Positions 1 to 7,748 of a DNA stretch of 64,000 nucleotides are shown in pieces. The DNA is from Vreelandella boliviensis LC1 (GTDB lineage Bacteria > Pseudomonadota > Gammaproteobacteria > Pseudomonadales > Halomonadaceae). How positions within the stretch are numbered: position 1 is the first letter of the stretch; each line of letters opens with the position of its first letter. The position numbers and the translations under genes are program-made. The notes under the pieces were generated by a model. It did not search any database and was not told the origin of the DNA. It was given only the letters and a program-made list of their open reading frames with translations. Where the stretch lies: NCBI RefSeq assembly GCF_000236035.1, contig NZ_JH393258.1, positions 62,001 to 126,000 on the forward strand, given 5' to 3'.

Positions 1-363
1 TTTAAAGGCACCGCCGAACAAGCGGTTGCCGAAGGTGTTACGCGGGCATTCTGCCCTCATGGGCTGGGTCACTCTCTAGGTCTTCAAGTCCATGATGTGG
101 CAGGATTACGCCACCCAGATGGCACACCCGCCCCTGCGCCAGAGCAGCACCCAGCGCTGCGGCTTACACGCACGCTGCGCCCTGGCATGGTCGTTACCAT
201 TGAGCCTGGGCTCTATTTTATCGCTATGCTTCTCGCACCACTGCGCAACACCTCACTGCCAATTAACTGGAGTTTGGTCGACCAACTCTCATCCTGCGGT
301 GGCATTCGTATCGAAGATAATGTGGCGGTGACGGAGAGTGGTTTTGATAACCTAACACCCTGA
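1..363 (+). CDS. pepQ: Xaa-Pro dipeptidase, C-terminal part (5' end outside window)
   Basis: This is the C-terminal end of a metallopeptidase of family M24 that cleaves dipeptides with a C-terminal proline in the cytoplasm. The open frame runs from base 1 to the TGA at 361-363. It contains the HGLGH motif (metal and proton-shuttle histidines), the following LGLQVHD stretch, the EPGLYF metal-binding glutamate and the final IRIEDNVAV glutamate. The motif spacing is that of PepQ rather than methionine aminopeptidase. The N-terminal domain lies before the window. It converges with the porin gene that follows. Confidence 0.88.
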   Translation, partial: FKGTAEQAVAEGVTRAFCPHGLGHSLGLQVHDVAGLRHPDGTPAPAPEQHPALRLTRTLRPGMVVTIEPGLYFIAMLLAPLRNTSLPINWSLVDQLSSCGGIRIEDNVAVTESGFDNLTP

Positions 364-398
364 GCAATTTAGCGGTGCTTTCTATTACCCCAAACGAA

Positions 399-425
399 CA
401 ACGCCCAGCGCAAGGCCGGGCGTTG
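399..425. terminator. Hairpin between convergent pepQ and ompW-like gene
   Basis: An 8-bp stem (CAACGCCC with GGGCGTTG) and an 11-base loop lie just after the pepQ stop. It sits between two convergent genes, so it could serve both. There is no strong T-run on either side, so intrinsic termination is plausible but not certain. Confidence 0.5.
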
Positions 426-496
426 ATTGATTACCAAATACTAAACGGTATTTAATCAAATGTTACTTAAGCAAATAGTGCTTAAGCAAATAAAGC

Positions 497-1093
497 TTAG
501 AAACGGTAAGTAATACCACCGCCAACGGTAACGGGCTCGATGTCGACTTTACCACCAACATTGATATCCGCATTCACGTCAGCGTAGCTTGCGTAACCAT
601 TAAGCATGATGTTATTGGTCACGGCCAGGTCAATACCCACTTGACCGATAGCGCCGTAGCTTTCATCAATGTCTAAACCGCTCGGCTCACCGGAGAAACG
701 TGTGTAGTTAAGGCCAGCACCGATATAAGGCTGTACACGTGAATCCAAACCACCCATCGGATAGTAGTTAATTAATAGGTTAATCGGAAGACGATCAACA
801 CTACCCGCATCGCCACCAGTAGCGGTGCTGATATCGTGCTCAAACTTCTCTGAGCTATTCAGTTCAACGCCGAGCTTGTCGGTAAACAGGTAGCCAGCAC
901 CGAAAGTGAAACCCCGTGCTTCGTCTACACTTAGTGGATCACCAGCCACGTTACCATTACCTGAACCCGTGTCCGTTTGGGCAACGCCGCCACGAACGAA
1001 TACGTCACCAGCGTTATAAGCGAGTGCCGCTTGGCTGACCAGTGCAAAGCTAGCAGTGATAACAGCGGCAGAAATCAGTTTCATATTACTCAT
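497..1093 (-). CDS. ompW: OmpW-family outer membrane porin
   Basis: This encodes a small eight-strand outer-membrane beta barrel of the OmpW family, about 198 residues from the chosen start and close to the usual length near 210. A signal peptide (MSNMKLISAAV, then a hydrophobic stretch ending in ALA) precedes the mature start YNAGDVFVRGG. Features typical of OmpW include VFVRGG, the LPINLLINYYP strand, the VQPYIGAGLNYT strand and the terminal aromatic YRF. The frame is open upstream to 1153, but an AGAGG ribosome site lies nine bases before the ATG at 1093, so I chose that start. A TATACT -10-like box lies near 1171-1181. Family members are often stress- or salt-responsive; the substrate is unknown. 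Confidence 0.85.
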   Translation of the reverse strand: MSNMKLISAAVITASFALVSQAALAYNAGDVFVRGGVAQTDTGSGNGNVAGDPLSVDEARGFTFGAGYLFTDKLGVELNSSEKFEHDISTATGGDAGSVDRLPINLLINYYPMGGLDSRVQPYIGAGLNYTRFSGEPSGLDIDESYGAIGQVGIDLAVTNNIMLNGYASYADVNADINVGGKVDIEPVTVGGGITYRF

Positions 1094-1170
1094 CAGGGTC
1101 ATCCTCTGTATGCAGCGCATGTTCCTTGCGCTTGGGATTGCGGTAGTTGCCATCCAACTTTCCTGTACAG

Positions 1171-1197
1171 AGTATAGTATACGAACACTGTTTCCAA
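1171..1197 (-). promoter_or_regulatory. Possible sigma70 promoter of the ompW-like gene
   Basis: On the minus strand TTGGAA (1192-1197) and TATACT (1171-1176) are 15 bases apart, about 80 bases before the chosen start. The -10 box is good, but the spacing is shorter than ideal. Confidence 0.35.
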
Positions 1198-1266
1198 ATT
1201 GCTTGTAAAATATTGTTATAAGTAATGCAACTTTGATAGTTTTTTCTATCTATAAAATTCAGGCAT

Positions 1267-1289
1267 AAAAAAAGTCCCCCGAAGGGGAC
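1267..1289 (-). terminator. Strong intrinsic terminator with UUCG tetraloop
   Basis: Read on the minus strand, the stem GTCCCC / GGGGAC closes a TTCG tetraloop and is followed at once by seven T (1273-1267). This is a textbook Rho-independent terminator. It lies more than 300 bases beyond the end of the dehydrogenase gene, which suggests it ends a separate short transcript. Confidence 0.85.
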
Positions 1290-1405
1290 CCAGGTGGAGC
1301 ACGCCAGCTCACTCGGTTTATCGCTACTAGGTGGTAGCGATGTAGGTGAAGAAGGGAGAGAAGCAAACTATCTAAGCCGTTGTTTCTCTATTCACTCACC
1401 CTTTG
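1267..1405 (-). ncRNA. Candidate small RNA under sigma54-type promoter
   Basis: The gap between the ompW-like gene and the dehydrogenase gene (1094-1603) holds no convincing gene but looks like a small RNA unit of about 140 nucleotides. A sigma54-type promoter (1416-1431) sits upstream and a strong terminator (1267-1289) ends it. Inside is an 8-bp hairpin (1320-1341) and an unpaired-looking C/U-rich tract near 1345-1365 that could pair with Shine-Dalgarno sequences. The 5' end is estimated as 12 bases after the -12 box. It does not carry the repeated A-rich Crc/Hfq motifs of CrcZ. The alternative is that this is just a long 3' untranslated region of the dehydrogenase mRNA. Confidence 0.5.
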
Positions 1406-1415
1406 CCATATATAT

Positions 1416-1431
1416 TGCGATCTGCGTGCCA
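1416..1431 (-). promoter_or_regulatory. Sigma54-type (-24/-12) promoter
   Basis: The minus strand reads TGGCACGCAGATCGCA. It has the invariant GG, exactly ten bases, then GC, with a full TGGCACG -24 element and one mismatch in the -12 element (TCGC for TTGC). It points toward the candidate small RNA. Confidence 0.6.
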
Positions 1432-1516
1432 CTTTTTAAAAAACCAATATAAAACAATGCATTAATAAAATACAGCTTGATTTCTATTAACCTCTCTCGC
1501 ACTGCAGCACATTAAC

Positions 1517-1533
1517 TGCACCAGCATTGCGCA
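1517..1533. promoter_or_regulatory. NtrC-like upstream activator site
   Basis: TGCACC, five bases, TGCGCA matches 10 of 12 positions of the NtrC half-site pair TGCACC-N5-GGTGCA. Its centre is about 95 bases upstream of the -24 element at 1431, a usual distance for an enhancer-binding protein. Confidence 0.35.
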
Positions 1534-1603
1534 ATTTGCAGCCTTTTTGCATCACAAAGCATCATTTGAGTTCGTTATCGCTTAGAAATCCTCAAAGTAG
1601 TGG

Positions 1604-2680
1604 CTAGGGCGTCACGATGATTTTCACCTGGGCTTTATCGCTGAGCAGCGCCTCAAAGCCTTCTTCCACGATATCCGCCAGTGGAATGCGCTGGGTGACC
1701 ATATCTTCGGCGCGGAAGTAGCCCCGCTGCATTAGCGCCATTACCGCTGGATACACATGGCGATAGGCAATAATACCCTTCATGGTGCGCTCTTTAATGA
1801 CCAGGTCGTTAGGCTGGAAGCTGGCCTCCCCTTCCCAGATACTCACCACCACCACTTCGCCGCCTTCGTGGGTGCTATGTAGCGCCTGATTGAGCACGGC
1901 GGGAATGCCTGTCACTTCAAACGCCACATCCACACCGCCACTGTTCAGCGAATGAATTTTTGCCACCGCATCCTCCTGCTGCGGGTCAACCACAATAGCG
2001 CCTAACGCTTCGGCTTTGGCTTTTCGTGACGGCGCCACCTCAACGGCATAAATTTGCGCCGCCCCGGCCGCTTTTAGCGCTTCAATGGTCATCAAGCCAA
2101 TGGGCCCTGCGCCGAATACCGCCGCACTATCCCCGGCTTTCAGGCAGCTTTGGCGCACCGCATGCAGCGCCACCGCCGCGGGCTCTACCAGGGCGCCTTG
2201 CTCGTAGCTAAGCTCATCTGGCAGCTTATGCACCATGTGCTCACCCATCACAGTGAACTCAGAGAAGCCGCCACCACCGCCCGAGAGGCCGTGAAAGCCG
2301 AGCATGGGCGTCAGGTTATAGCGCTCCATTTGGTAGGCGCCGTCTTTATTGGGCGAAAGAATCGGCTCAATAGCGACACGGTCGCCCACTTTCACTCGCG
2401 TTACCTTATCACCCACCTCAACCACTTCTCCGGCGAATTCGTGGCCCATAATAATCGGCGCCTGTTCGCCACTAATCGGGTGCGGCTTACCAACCGGAAT
2501 AAAAATGGGCCCGGCGGCGTACTCGTGCAAATCACTACCGCAGATACCACAGGCGGCGACTTTTACCTTCACCGCATGGGGATCGTTGATAGTGGGAACC
2601 GGTACTTGTTCGACGCGAAGGTCTTTTGCCGCGTACCACACCGCGGCCTGCATCGTTTGCTGACTGATGGACTGACTCAT
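1604..2680 (-). CDS. Zinc-dependent 2,3-butanediol/alcohol dehydrogenase
   Basis: This is a 358-residue medium-chain dehydrogenase that most resembles (R,R)-butanediol dehydrogenases, interconverting 2,3-butanediol and acetoin with NAD(H) in the cytoplasm. Catalytic zinc ligands are visible at C44 (ACGICGSD), H80-E81 (MGHEFAGE) and around E166. The Rossmann motif GAGPIG is at 190-195. The lobe around residues 95-125 has no cysteines, so the structural zinc site of classic alcohol dehydrogenases is missing, as in this subgroup. It starts 15 bases after the monooxygenase stop and is surely cotranscribed with it under the sigma54 promoter at 4573. The real substrate could be another secondary alcohol. 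Confidence 0.8.
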   Translation of the reverse strand: MSQSISQQTMQAAVWYAAKDLRVEQVPVPTINDPHAVKVKVAACGICGSDLHEYAAGPIFIPVGKPHPISGEQAPIIMGHEFAGEVVEVGDKVTRVKVGDRVAIEPILSPNKDGAYQMERYNLTPMLGFHGLSGGGGGFSEFTVMGEHMVHKLPDELSYEQGALVEPAAVALHAVRQSCLKAGDSAAVFGAGPIGLMTIEALKAAGAAQIYAVEVAPSRKAKAEALGAIVVDPQQEDAVAKIHSLNSGGVDVAFEVTGIPAVLNQALHSTHEGGEVVVVSIWEGEASFQPNDLVIKERTMKGIIAYRHVYPAVMALMQRGYFRAEDMVTQRIPLADIVEEGFEALLSDKAQVKIIVTP

Positions 2681-2695
2681 AGGTTACCCTTCCTG

Positions 2696-4516
2696 TTAAG
2701 ACGTGTGGTGAACCGGCTGCAAACCATAGACAGGCGTTTCCAGCCCCTCCATGCGTGCCTTCAACTGCAGCGCCAAATAGTGTGAGTAGTGCCGCGACTG
2801 GTGCAGGTTACCGCCGTGGAACCACAGCGCCTCCTGCTGGGTGGGTTTCCACATATTGCGCAGCTCGCCCTCCCAAGGGCCGGGGTCTTTGGTGGTGTCA
2901 GAGCCTAAGCCCCAGCACTTGCCTACTTTATCCGCTACCTCTTGGGAGATAAGCCGCGCCGCCCAGCCGTTCATGGAACCGTAGCCGGTGGCGTAAACGA
3001 TCAAATCTGCTTCTAGCTCGCTGCCATCGGTCAGCGTGATGGAGTGGGGATTGATGCGCTCAATGCCTACACCGCTGCGCAGCTTGATGTCGCCATTGGC
3101 GACCAGATCACAGGCGCCTACATCGATGTAGTAACCCGACCCCCGGCGCAGGTACTTCAAGAACAGACCGGAGTCATCGTCACCGAAGTCGAGCAGAAAG
3201 CCCGCGTCTTCGAGTTTTTGATAAAACTCGGCGTCGCGCTGCTTGATTGCCTCAAATGCCGGGCGTTGAAAGTCTGGCAACACCTTGTAAGGAATCGAAG
3301 CAAAAATCAGGTCAGCTTTTTCGGTGGTCACCCCACCGGCAACGGCTTCTTCCGAATAAAGCGGCCCTAATACCTCTTCCATCAACGAATCCGACTTAAC
3401 GATATGGGTGGATGAGCGTTGCAGCATGGTCACATCGGCGTCGTGCTCCCATAGCGCGGCGGCAATATCGTGGGCGGAATTATTGGAGCCCACGATGACG
3501 CACTTTTTACCGTTATAGGCATCTGGCCCTGGGTGCTGGCTGGAGTGCTGCAGTTCGCCTGCAAAGCTTTCCGCGCCGGGGAATGTCGGCACATTAGCCA
3601 TTCCCGACATCCCGGTGGCCATCACCAGTTGCTTGGGTCGCAACGTGATCGCTTCGCCGTTACGCTTGACGTTCACCACCCACTCGCCCGCGGCTTCATC
3701 GAAGTGTGCATTCTGACACTCGGTGGAACTCCAATAATTGAGCTCCATCACCTTTGTATACATTTCCAGCCAATCACCCACCTTGTCTTTGGGCGCAAAC
3801 ACCGGCCAGTTTTCAGGGAAAGGAATATACGGCAGGTGGTCGTACCACACCGGGTCGTGCAGACAGAGCGACTTATAGCGATTGCGCCAGGAATCCCCCG
3901 CACGCTCATTGCGCTCGATAATAATGGTCGGCACGCCCATCTGCTTTAACCGCGCGCCCAAACCAATACCGCCTTGACCGCCACCAATCACTACGCAGTA
4001 GGGTTGCTGCGTGTAACCAAGCTCCGCTTCTTCGCGCTCCCGTGACTCTAACCAGGTTTCACGCTGCTTATTGGCCCCGTGCTCGGCCCCTTTAGGACGG
4101 TGGTGATTGCGTGGTTCGGGGAAGTCGTGCAGTGACTGCATCGTGGTTAGCAGCGTCCAGCATTTACCCTCTTTCAGCCGTAGGTAGCCTTTGCCTTTGG
4201 CGACCGCGGTCTCAAAGGTGAACCACGCCTCAGCAACATCGCCATTTTGGGTCGCTTCGCCTTCTAGCTGCCAGTTCGAAGGGCGCGCGTTCTCCAAAGT
4301 GGCATTGAGCATGGCTTGAATAGCATCCTTGCCCTCGCAAGTTTTTAAATTCCAGGTGAAGGTAAGGAAATCTCGCCAATAGCACTCTTCATTAAACAGC
4401 GCGAGCACACCCTGAATGTCCTGGGCTTGCAGCGCCTGATCAAAATCACTCAACCAACCTTGAACAGTGGCCGTGGCGGTTTGCTGGGCTTGGGCTTGTG
4501 TATGTGTCTCTGACAT
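2696..4516 (-). CDS. SnoaL-like domain fused to flavin-containing monooxygenase
   Basis: This 606-residue protein has two parts. Residues about 15-130 form a SnoaL/NTF2-like domain. From about 173 a flavin monooxygenase follows, with an FAD Rossmann motif (GGGQGG, 178-183), the FMO signature FxGxxxHxxxH starting at F318, a second nucleotide fold (GSNNSA, 343-348) and a late YATGYG motif. It probably oxygenates a ketone or similar small molecule using NADPH and oxygen, as Baeyer-Villiger or N/S-oxidising FMOs do. The open frame extends to 4597, but a GGAG site nine bases before ATG 4516 fixes the start. It is the first gene of the operon with the dehydrogenase. Confidence 0.78.
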   Translation of the reverse strand: MSETHTQAQAQQTATATVQGWLSDFDQALQAQDIQGVLALFNEECYWRDFLTFTWNLKTCEGKDAIQAMLNATLENARPSNWQLEGEATQNGDVAEAWFTFETAVAKGKGYLRLKEGKCWTLLTTMQSLHDFPEPRNHHRPKGAEHGANKQRETWLESREREEAELGYTQQPYCVVIGGGQGGIGLGARLKQMGVPTIIIERNERAGDSWRNRYKSLCLHDPVWYDHLPYIPFPENWPVFAPKDKVGDWLEMYTKVMELNYWSSTECQNAHFDEAAGEWVVNVKRNGEAITLRPKQLVMATGMSGMANVPTFPGAESFAGELQHSSQHPGPDAYNGKKCVIVGSNNSAHDIAAALWEHDADVTMLQRSSTHIVKSDSLMEEVLGPLYSEEAVAGGVTTEKADLIFASIPYKVLPDFQRPAFEAIKQRDAEFYQKLEDAGFLLDFGDDDSGLFLKYLRRGSGYYIDVGACDLVANGDIKLRSGVGIERINPHSITLTDGSELEADLIVYATGYGSMNGWAARLISQEVADKVGKCWGLGSDTTKDPGPWEGELRNMWKPTQQEALWFHGGNLHQSRHYSHYLALQLKARMEGLETPVYGLQPVHHTS

Positions 4517-4572
4517 AGCGGGTACTCCATGCAGGTTTGTTATTGTTGACTGTCTTGTGACACTCAACCCTA

Positions 4573-4588
4573 AGCACCCGCTATGCCA
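4573..4588 (-). promoter_or_regulatory. Sigma54-type promoter of the monooxygenase-dehydrogenase operon
   Basis: The minus strand reads TGGCATAGCGGGTGCT: GG, ten bases, GC, the defining -24/-12 spacing. It lies about 57 bases before the monooxygenase start and next to a gene for a sigma54 activator. Confidence 0.72.
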
Positions 4589-4668
4589 ATCACTCAAAAA
4601 AAACTACAAGCTATTGAAAAATTGAAATAAAAACTAAAAAACCGTTACCAACTGGGCGTTATGCAGCG

Positions 4669-4713
4669 CGTACACCTGTCACATGGTTTACAGTCAGCCG
4701 TTACAGGTGTAAC
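4669..4713. promoter_or_regulatory. Two enhancer-like palindromes for the adjacent activator
   Basis: GTTACAGGTGTAAC at 4700-4713 is a perfect 6+6 palindrome (GTTACA/TGTAAC) with a 2-base centre. A related site sharing 11 of 14 positions with its complement lies at 4669-4682. The centres are 31 bases apart, about three helical turns, and 85-130 bases upstream of the sigma54 promoter. They are probably binding sites for the divergent AcoR-like activator. Confidence 0.55.
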
Positions 4714-4793
4714 CCGCGACTAACGGCGTAATAGCGCTGCGTTGACAGCCACGCCAGAGCGCATAGGCTGGAAGGACAATAACAATCTCCAGA

Positions 4794-6788
4794 GTGAATC
4801 ACGCCATGCCCTCTCAATTGCCCCTGCCTGCACGGCTGCAATCGGTGCAGCGCCAGCATATCGAGCATGTTTTCCAGCTCGGCGAAGGCTTGGACGTACC
4901 GCAGCTACCGGCTCAAGCGACCATCCGACGCTCCTGGCTGCGCTGTCTAAACGAGTACCAGCTCGACCCGACTCGACCCCGCCCTGCCCGCGTTGTACCC
5001 CAGCAGACCCTGATTGAGCATCGGGAATCTGTCGATGAACTTTTGCACGTGGCACGCGCTGGGGTTGACCAGCTCTATCAACAAATCGCCCAGCTAGGCT
5101 ATGTGCTGCTACTCACCGACCACCGCGGCATTACGGTTGAGTTTCGCGGCGACCCTAACCAAGACCAGCAGCTGCGCAGAGCGGGCCTATACCTGGGTGC
5201 CGATTGGGACGAGCGTTTTGCGGGCACCTGTGCGGTGGGCACCTGCCTGCATGACCGCCAGGCGATTATCTGTCACCGCCAGGAGCACTTCGACGCCTCG
5301 CATATTTCGCTCACCTGCACCGCCGCGCCCATCGCCGACCCACAGGGCAATGTGATGGCCGTGCTGGATATCTCTGCGCTGCAATCGCCTACTCAGCATG
5401 AGAGCCAAAACTTCAGCCTCTCGCTGGTAACGCTCTACGCCCGCATGATTGAGGATGCCTACTTTCTGCAGCGCTACCGGGACTGCCTGATGGTGCGCCT
5501 GGACACTTCACGGGAGTTTGTCCATGTGAACGGTCGTGGCCTAATCGCCATTGAAGAGAACGGACAAGTGATTGCCGCCAACGCCGTGGGCCGTGAGCTG
5601 ATCGCCAGCCATCAGCGTCGTTGGCCACCCTGGTCACCCCATCACACCCCTATGTTAGGGGAGCTATTCGAGTGCGAGATCGCCGATGTCCTTAGCATCA
5701 ACAGCGCCACCGACGATCAACTGCGCGCTTTTCGTGCCAGAGTCGACAACACCATTTACTTTATAAGCCTGCTGGAACCGCGCCGCCCCCGGCCTGCTCA
5801 GCAAGCACAATCGCTGCCTTCCAGCCTGCCGGGGGCACTGGCACGATTGGGCGCTGACGACCCCGCTATGCGCAAAGTCCAGAAGCTGGCCGAACGGCTG
5901 CGCAACGAAGCCAGCGTTAATGTGCTGATAAGTGGTGAAACCGGTACGGGTAAAGAGGTCGTCGCCAGTGCCCTGCATGACAGCGGCAACCGCTCCAAGG
6001 GGCCCTTTATTGCGGTGAACTGTGCCGCCATCCCTGAAGCGCTGATTGAGAGCGAGCTATTCGGCTATGAACCCGGCGCCTTTACCGGCGGGCGCGCCAA
6101 AGGCATGCGAGGGCTAATTCCCCAGGCCCACGGCGGCACACTGTTTCTGGATGAAATCGGCGATATGCCGTTGGCACTGCAAACCCGCTTACTGCGCGTA
6201 CTGGCAGAGCGGGAAGTCATGCCGCTGGGTGCCAACACGCCTGTGAAGGTCGATATTCGGGTAATCACAGCCACCCATCGTGATATCGATGTGATGATCA
6301 AGCAGGGCGAGTTCCGCGAAGACCTCTACTACCGTCTTAACGGGGCTCAACTGCGTCTGCCCGCGCTGCGCGAACGCGCCGATAAGCTCTACGTGATTCG
6401 TCAGGTGTTTAACGACGTGGTCAGCGAACGCGGCGGTCGTCATTCGCCCCGCCTGCGCGCCGATGCAATCAGCGCCCTGCTCGCCTACGCCTGGCCCGGC
6501 AATATCCGCCAGCTAAAAAATGCGCTGGCCTTTGCCCTTGCCACCACGGAAAGCGACGAAATCACCGTTCACGATCTGCCCGAGCAGTGCCTAAGCCAAC
6601 GCATTACCCAGCAGACGCCCTGCTCACCCGCAGACGCGAGTAACCATACCGATCACACACTGCTGGAAATGCTTAAGGCGCAGCACTGGAACATAAGCGC
6701 CGTGGCTCGCGAGCTGGGGGTTTCGCGGCCCACGGTCTACCGGCAAATGCAGCGCCAAGGCATCGTGCCACCGAATTGGCTGGGGTAA
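4794..6788 (+). CDS. acoR: AcoR-type sigma54-dependent transcriptional activator
   Basis: This 664-residue enhancer-binding protein has an N-terminal GAF-like sensor (about 75-215), a linker with a second sensor-like stretch, an AAA+ domain and a Fis-type helix-turn-helix near the end (NISAVARELGVSRPTVYRQM). Walker A is GETGTGKE (381-388) and Walker B is GGTLFLDE (447-454). The sigma54-contact loop reads GAFTGG (428-433) instead of the usual GAFTGA. It lies divergent to the monooxygenase operon, which it most likely activates in response to acetoin, a diol or a related ketone. The start may be GTG at 4794 or ATG at 4806, and neither has a strong ribosome site. Confidence 0.82.
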   Translation: MNHAMPSQLPLPARLQSVQRQHIEHVFQLGEGLDVPQLPAQATIRRSWLRCLNEYQLDPTRPRPARVVPQQTLIEHRESVDELLHVARAGVDQLYQQIAQLGYVLLLTDHRGITVEFRGDPNQDQQLRRAGLYLGADWDERFAGTCAVGTCLHDRQAIICHRQEHFDASHISLTCTAAPIADPQGNVMAVLDISALQSPTQHESQNFSLSLVTLYARMIEDAYFLQRYRDCLMVRLDTSREFVHVNGRGLIAIEENGQVIAANAVGRELIASHQRRWPPWSPHHTPMLGELFECEIADVLSINSATDDQLRAFRARVDNTIYFISLLEPRRPRPAQQAQSLPSSLPGALARLGADDPAMRKVQKLAERLRNEASVNVLISGETGTGKEVVASALHDSGNRSKGPFIAVNCAAIPEALIESELFGYEPGAFTGGRAKGMRGLIPQAHGGTLFLDEIGDMPLALQTRLLRVLAEREVMPLGANTPVKVDIRVITATHRDIDVMIKQGEFREDLYYRLNGAQLRLPALRERADKLYVIRQVFNDVVSERGGRHSPRLRADAISALLAYAWPGNIRQLKNALAFALATTESDEITVHDLPEQCLSQRITQQTPCSPADASNHTDHTLLEMLKAQHWNISAVARELGVSRPTVYRQMQRQGIVPPNWLG

Positions 6789-6890
6789 CAAAAGATACGA
6801 TAGAGAAGGCTGTTGGCCTTGAAGGCGACCCTCACGTACACTTGTTTGAATCTTTTTATAACCCCGCTTTCGACAAGCCGAGGCTCTCCC

Positions 6891-7745
6891 ATGGCGTTTG
6901 ATTCCACTTCTTCCTATATCGCAACCGACGCGCTTAAGCAGGCGGTGAACGCCGCCGTGGTGCTTGAGCGTCCGCTGTTGATCAAAGGCGAGCCGGGCAC
7001 CGGCAAAACCCTATTGGCCGAAGAGTTGGCTGAATCTCTTGATACCCAGTTAATTACCTGGCACATCAAATCCAGCACCAAAGCGGCCCAGGGTCTGTAC
7101 GAGTACGATGCGGTCAGCCGCCTGCGCGACTCGCAGCTGGGCGTGGAAGGGGTCGAGAACGTCGCCAACTACATCAAGCCCGGCAAGCTATGGGAAGCCT
7201 TTACCGCCAATCAGCGCGTGGTGCTATTGATTGATGAGATCGACAAAGCCGATATCGAATTCCCCAACGACCTGCTCCAGGAGCTGGATCGGATGGAGTT
7301 CCACGTTTACGAGACCGGCGAAACCATCCGTGCCGAGCAGCGCCCGATTATCGTCATCACCTCAAACAACGAAAAAGAGCTGCCGGATGCATTCCTGCGC
7401 CGCTGCTTTTTCCACTACATCGAATTCCCAGACCGCGAGACTATGCAGGCAATTGTCGATGTCCATTTTCCGAATATCGCTCCCAAGCTTGTCAGCGAAG
7501 CCTTAGAGGTGTTTTTCGAGCTGCGTAAAGCGCCAGGGCTTAAGAAAAAGCCCTCAACGTCTGAACTAGTCGATTGGCTCAAGCTACTGATGGCTGACGA
7601 TATTGCTCAAGAAGCGCTCTACAACCGCGACCCGGCCAAAGCGCTGCCGCCCATGGCGGGCGCACTGGTTAAAAACGAGCAGGATACCCAACTGCTGGAA
7701 CGCCTGGCGTTTATGATCCGGCGCCAGAAAGGCACAGGCCGCTAA
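6891..7745 (+). CDS. MoxR-family AAA+ ATPase
   Basis: This 284-residue AAA+ ATPase is of the MoxR type, a chaperone-like group that matures metal- or cofactor-containing complexes together with a von Willebrand factor A partner. Walker A is GEPGTGKT, Walker B is VVLLIDEIDKAD, and the sensor segment PIIVITSNNEKELPDAFLRRC is complete. The frame is open to 6813, but the GAGG site before ATG 6891 and family alignment favour that start. The VWA gene begins three bases after its stop, so the two form a pair. Its specific client is not shown by the neighbours. Confidence 0.88.
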   Translation: MAFDSTSSYIATDALKQAVNAAVVLERPLLIKGEPGTGKTLLAEELAESLDTQLITWHIKSSTKAAQGLYEYDAVSRLRDSQLGVEGVENVANYIKPGKLWEAFTANQRVVLLIDEIDKADIEFPNDLLQELDRMEFHVYETGETIRAEQRPIIVITSNNEKELPDAFLRRCFFHYIEFPDRETMQAIVDVHFPNIAPKLVSEALEVFFELRKAPGLKKKPSTSELVDWLKLLMADDIAQEALYNRDPAKALPPMAGALVKNEQDTQLLERLAFMIRRQKGTGR

Positions 7746-7748
7746 GCC

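Noticed and set aside
1267-1405. CrcZ-type carbon-control RNA
   Set aside because: It has a sigma54-like promoter as crcZ does, but only one weak A-rich motif instead of the several expected.
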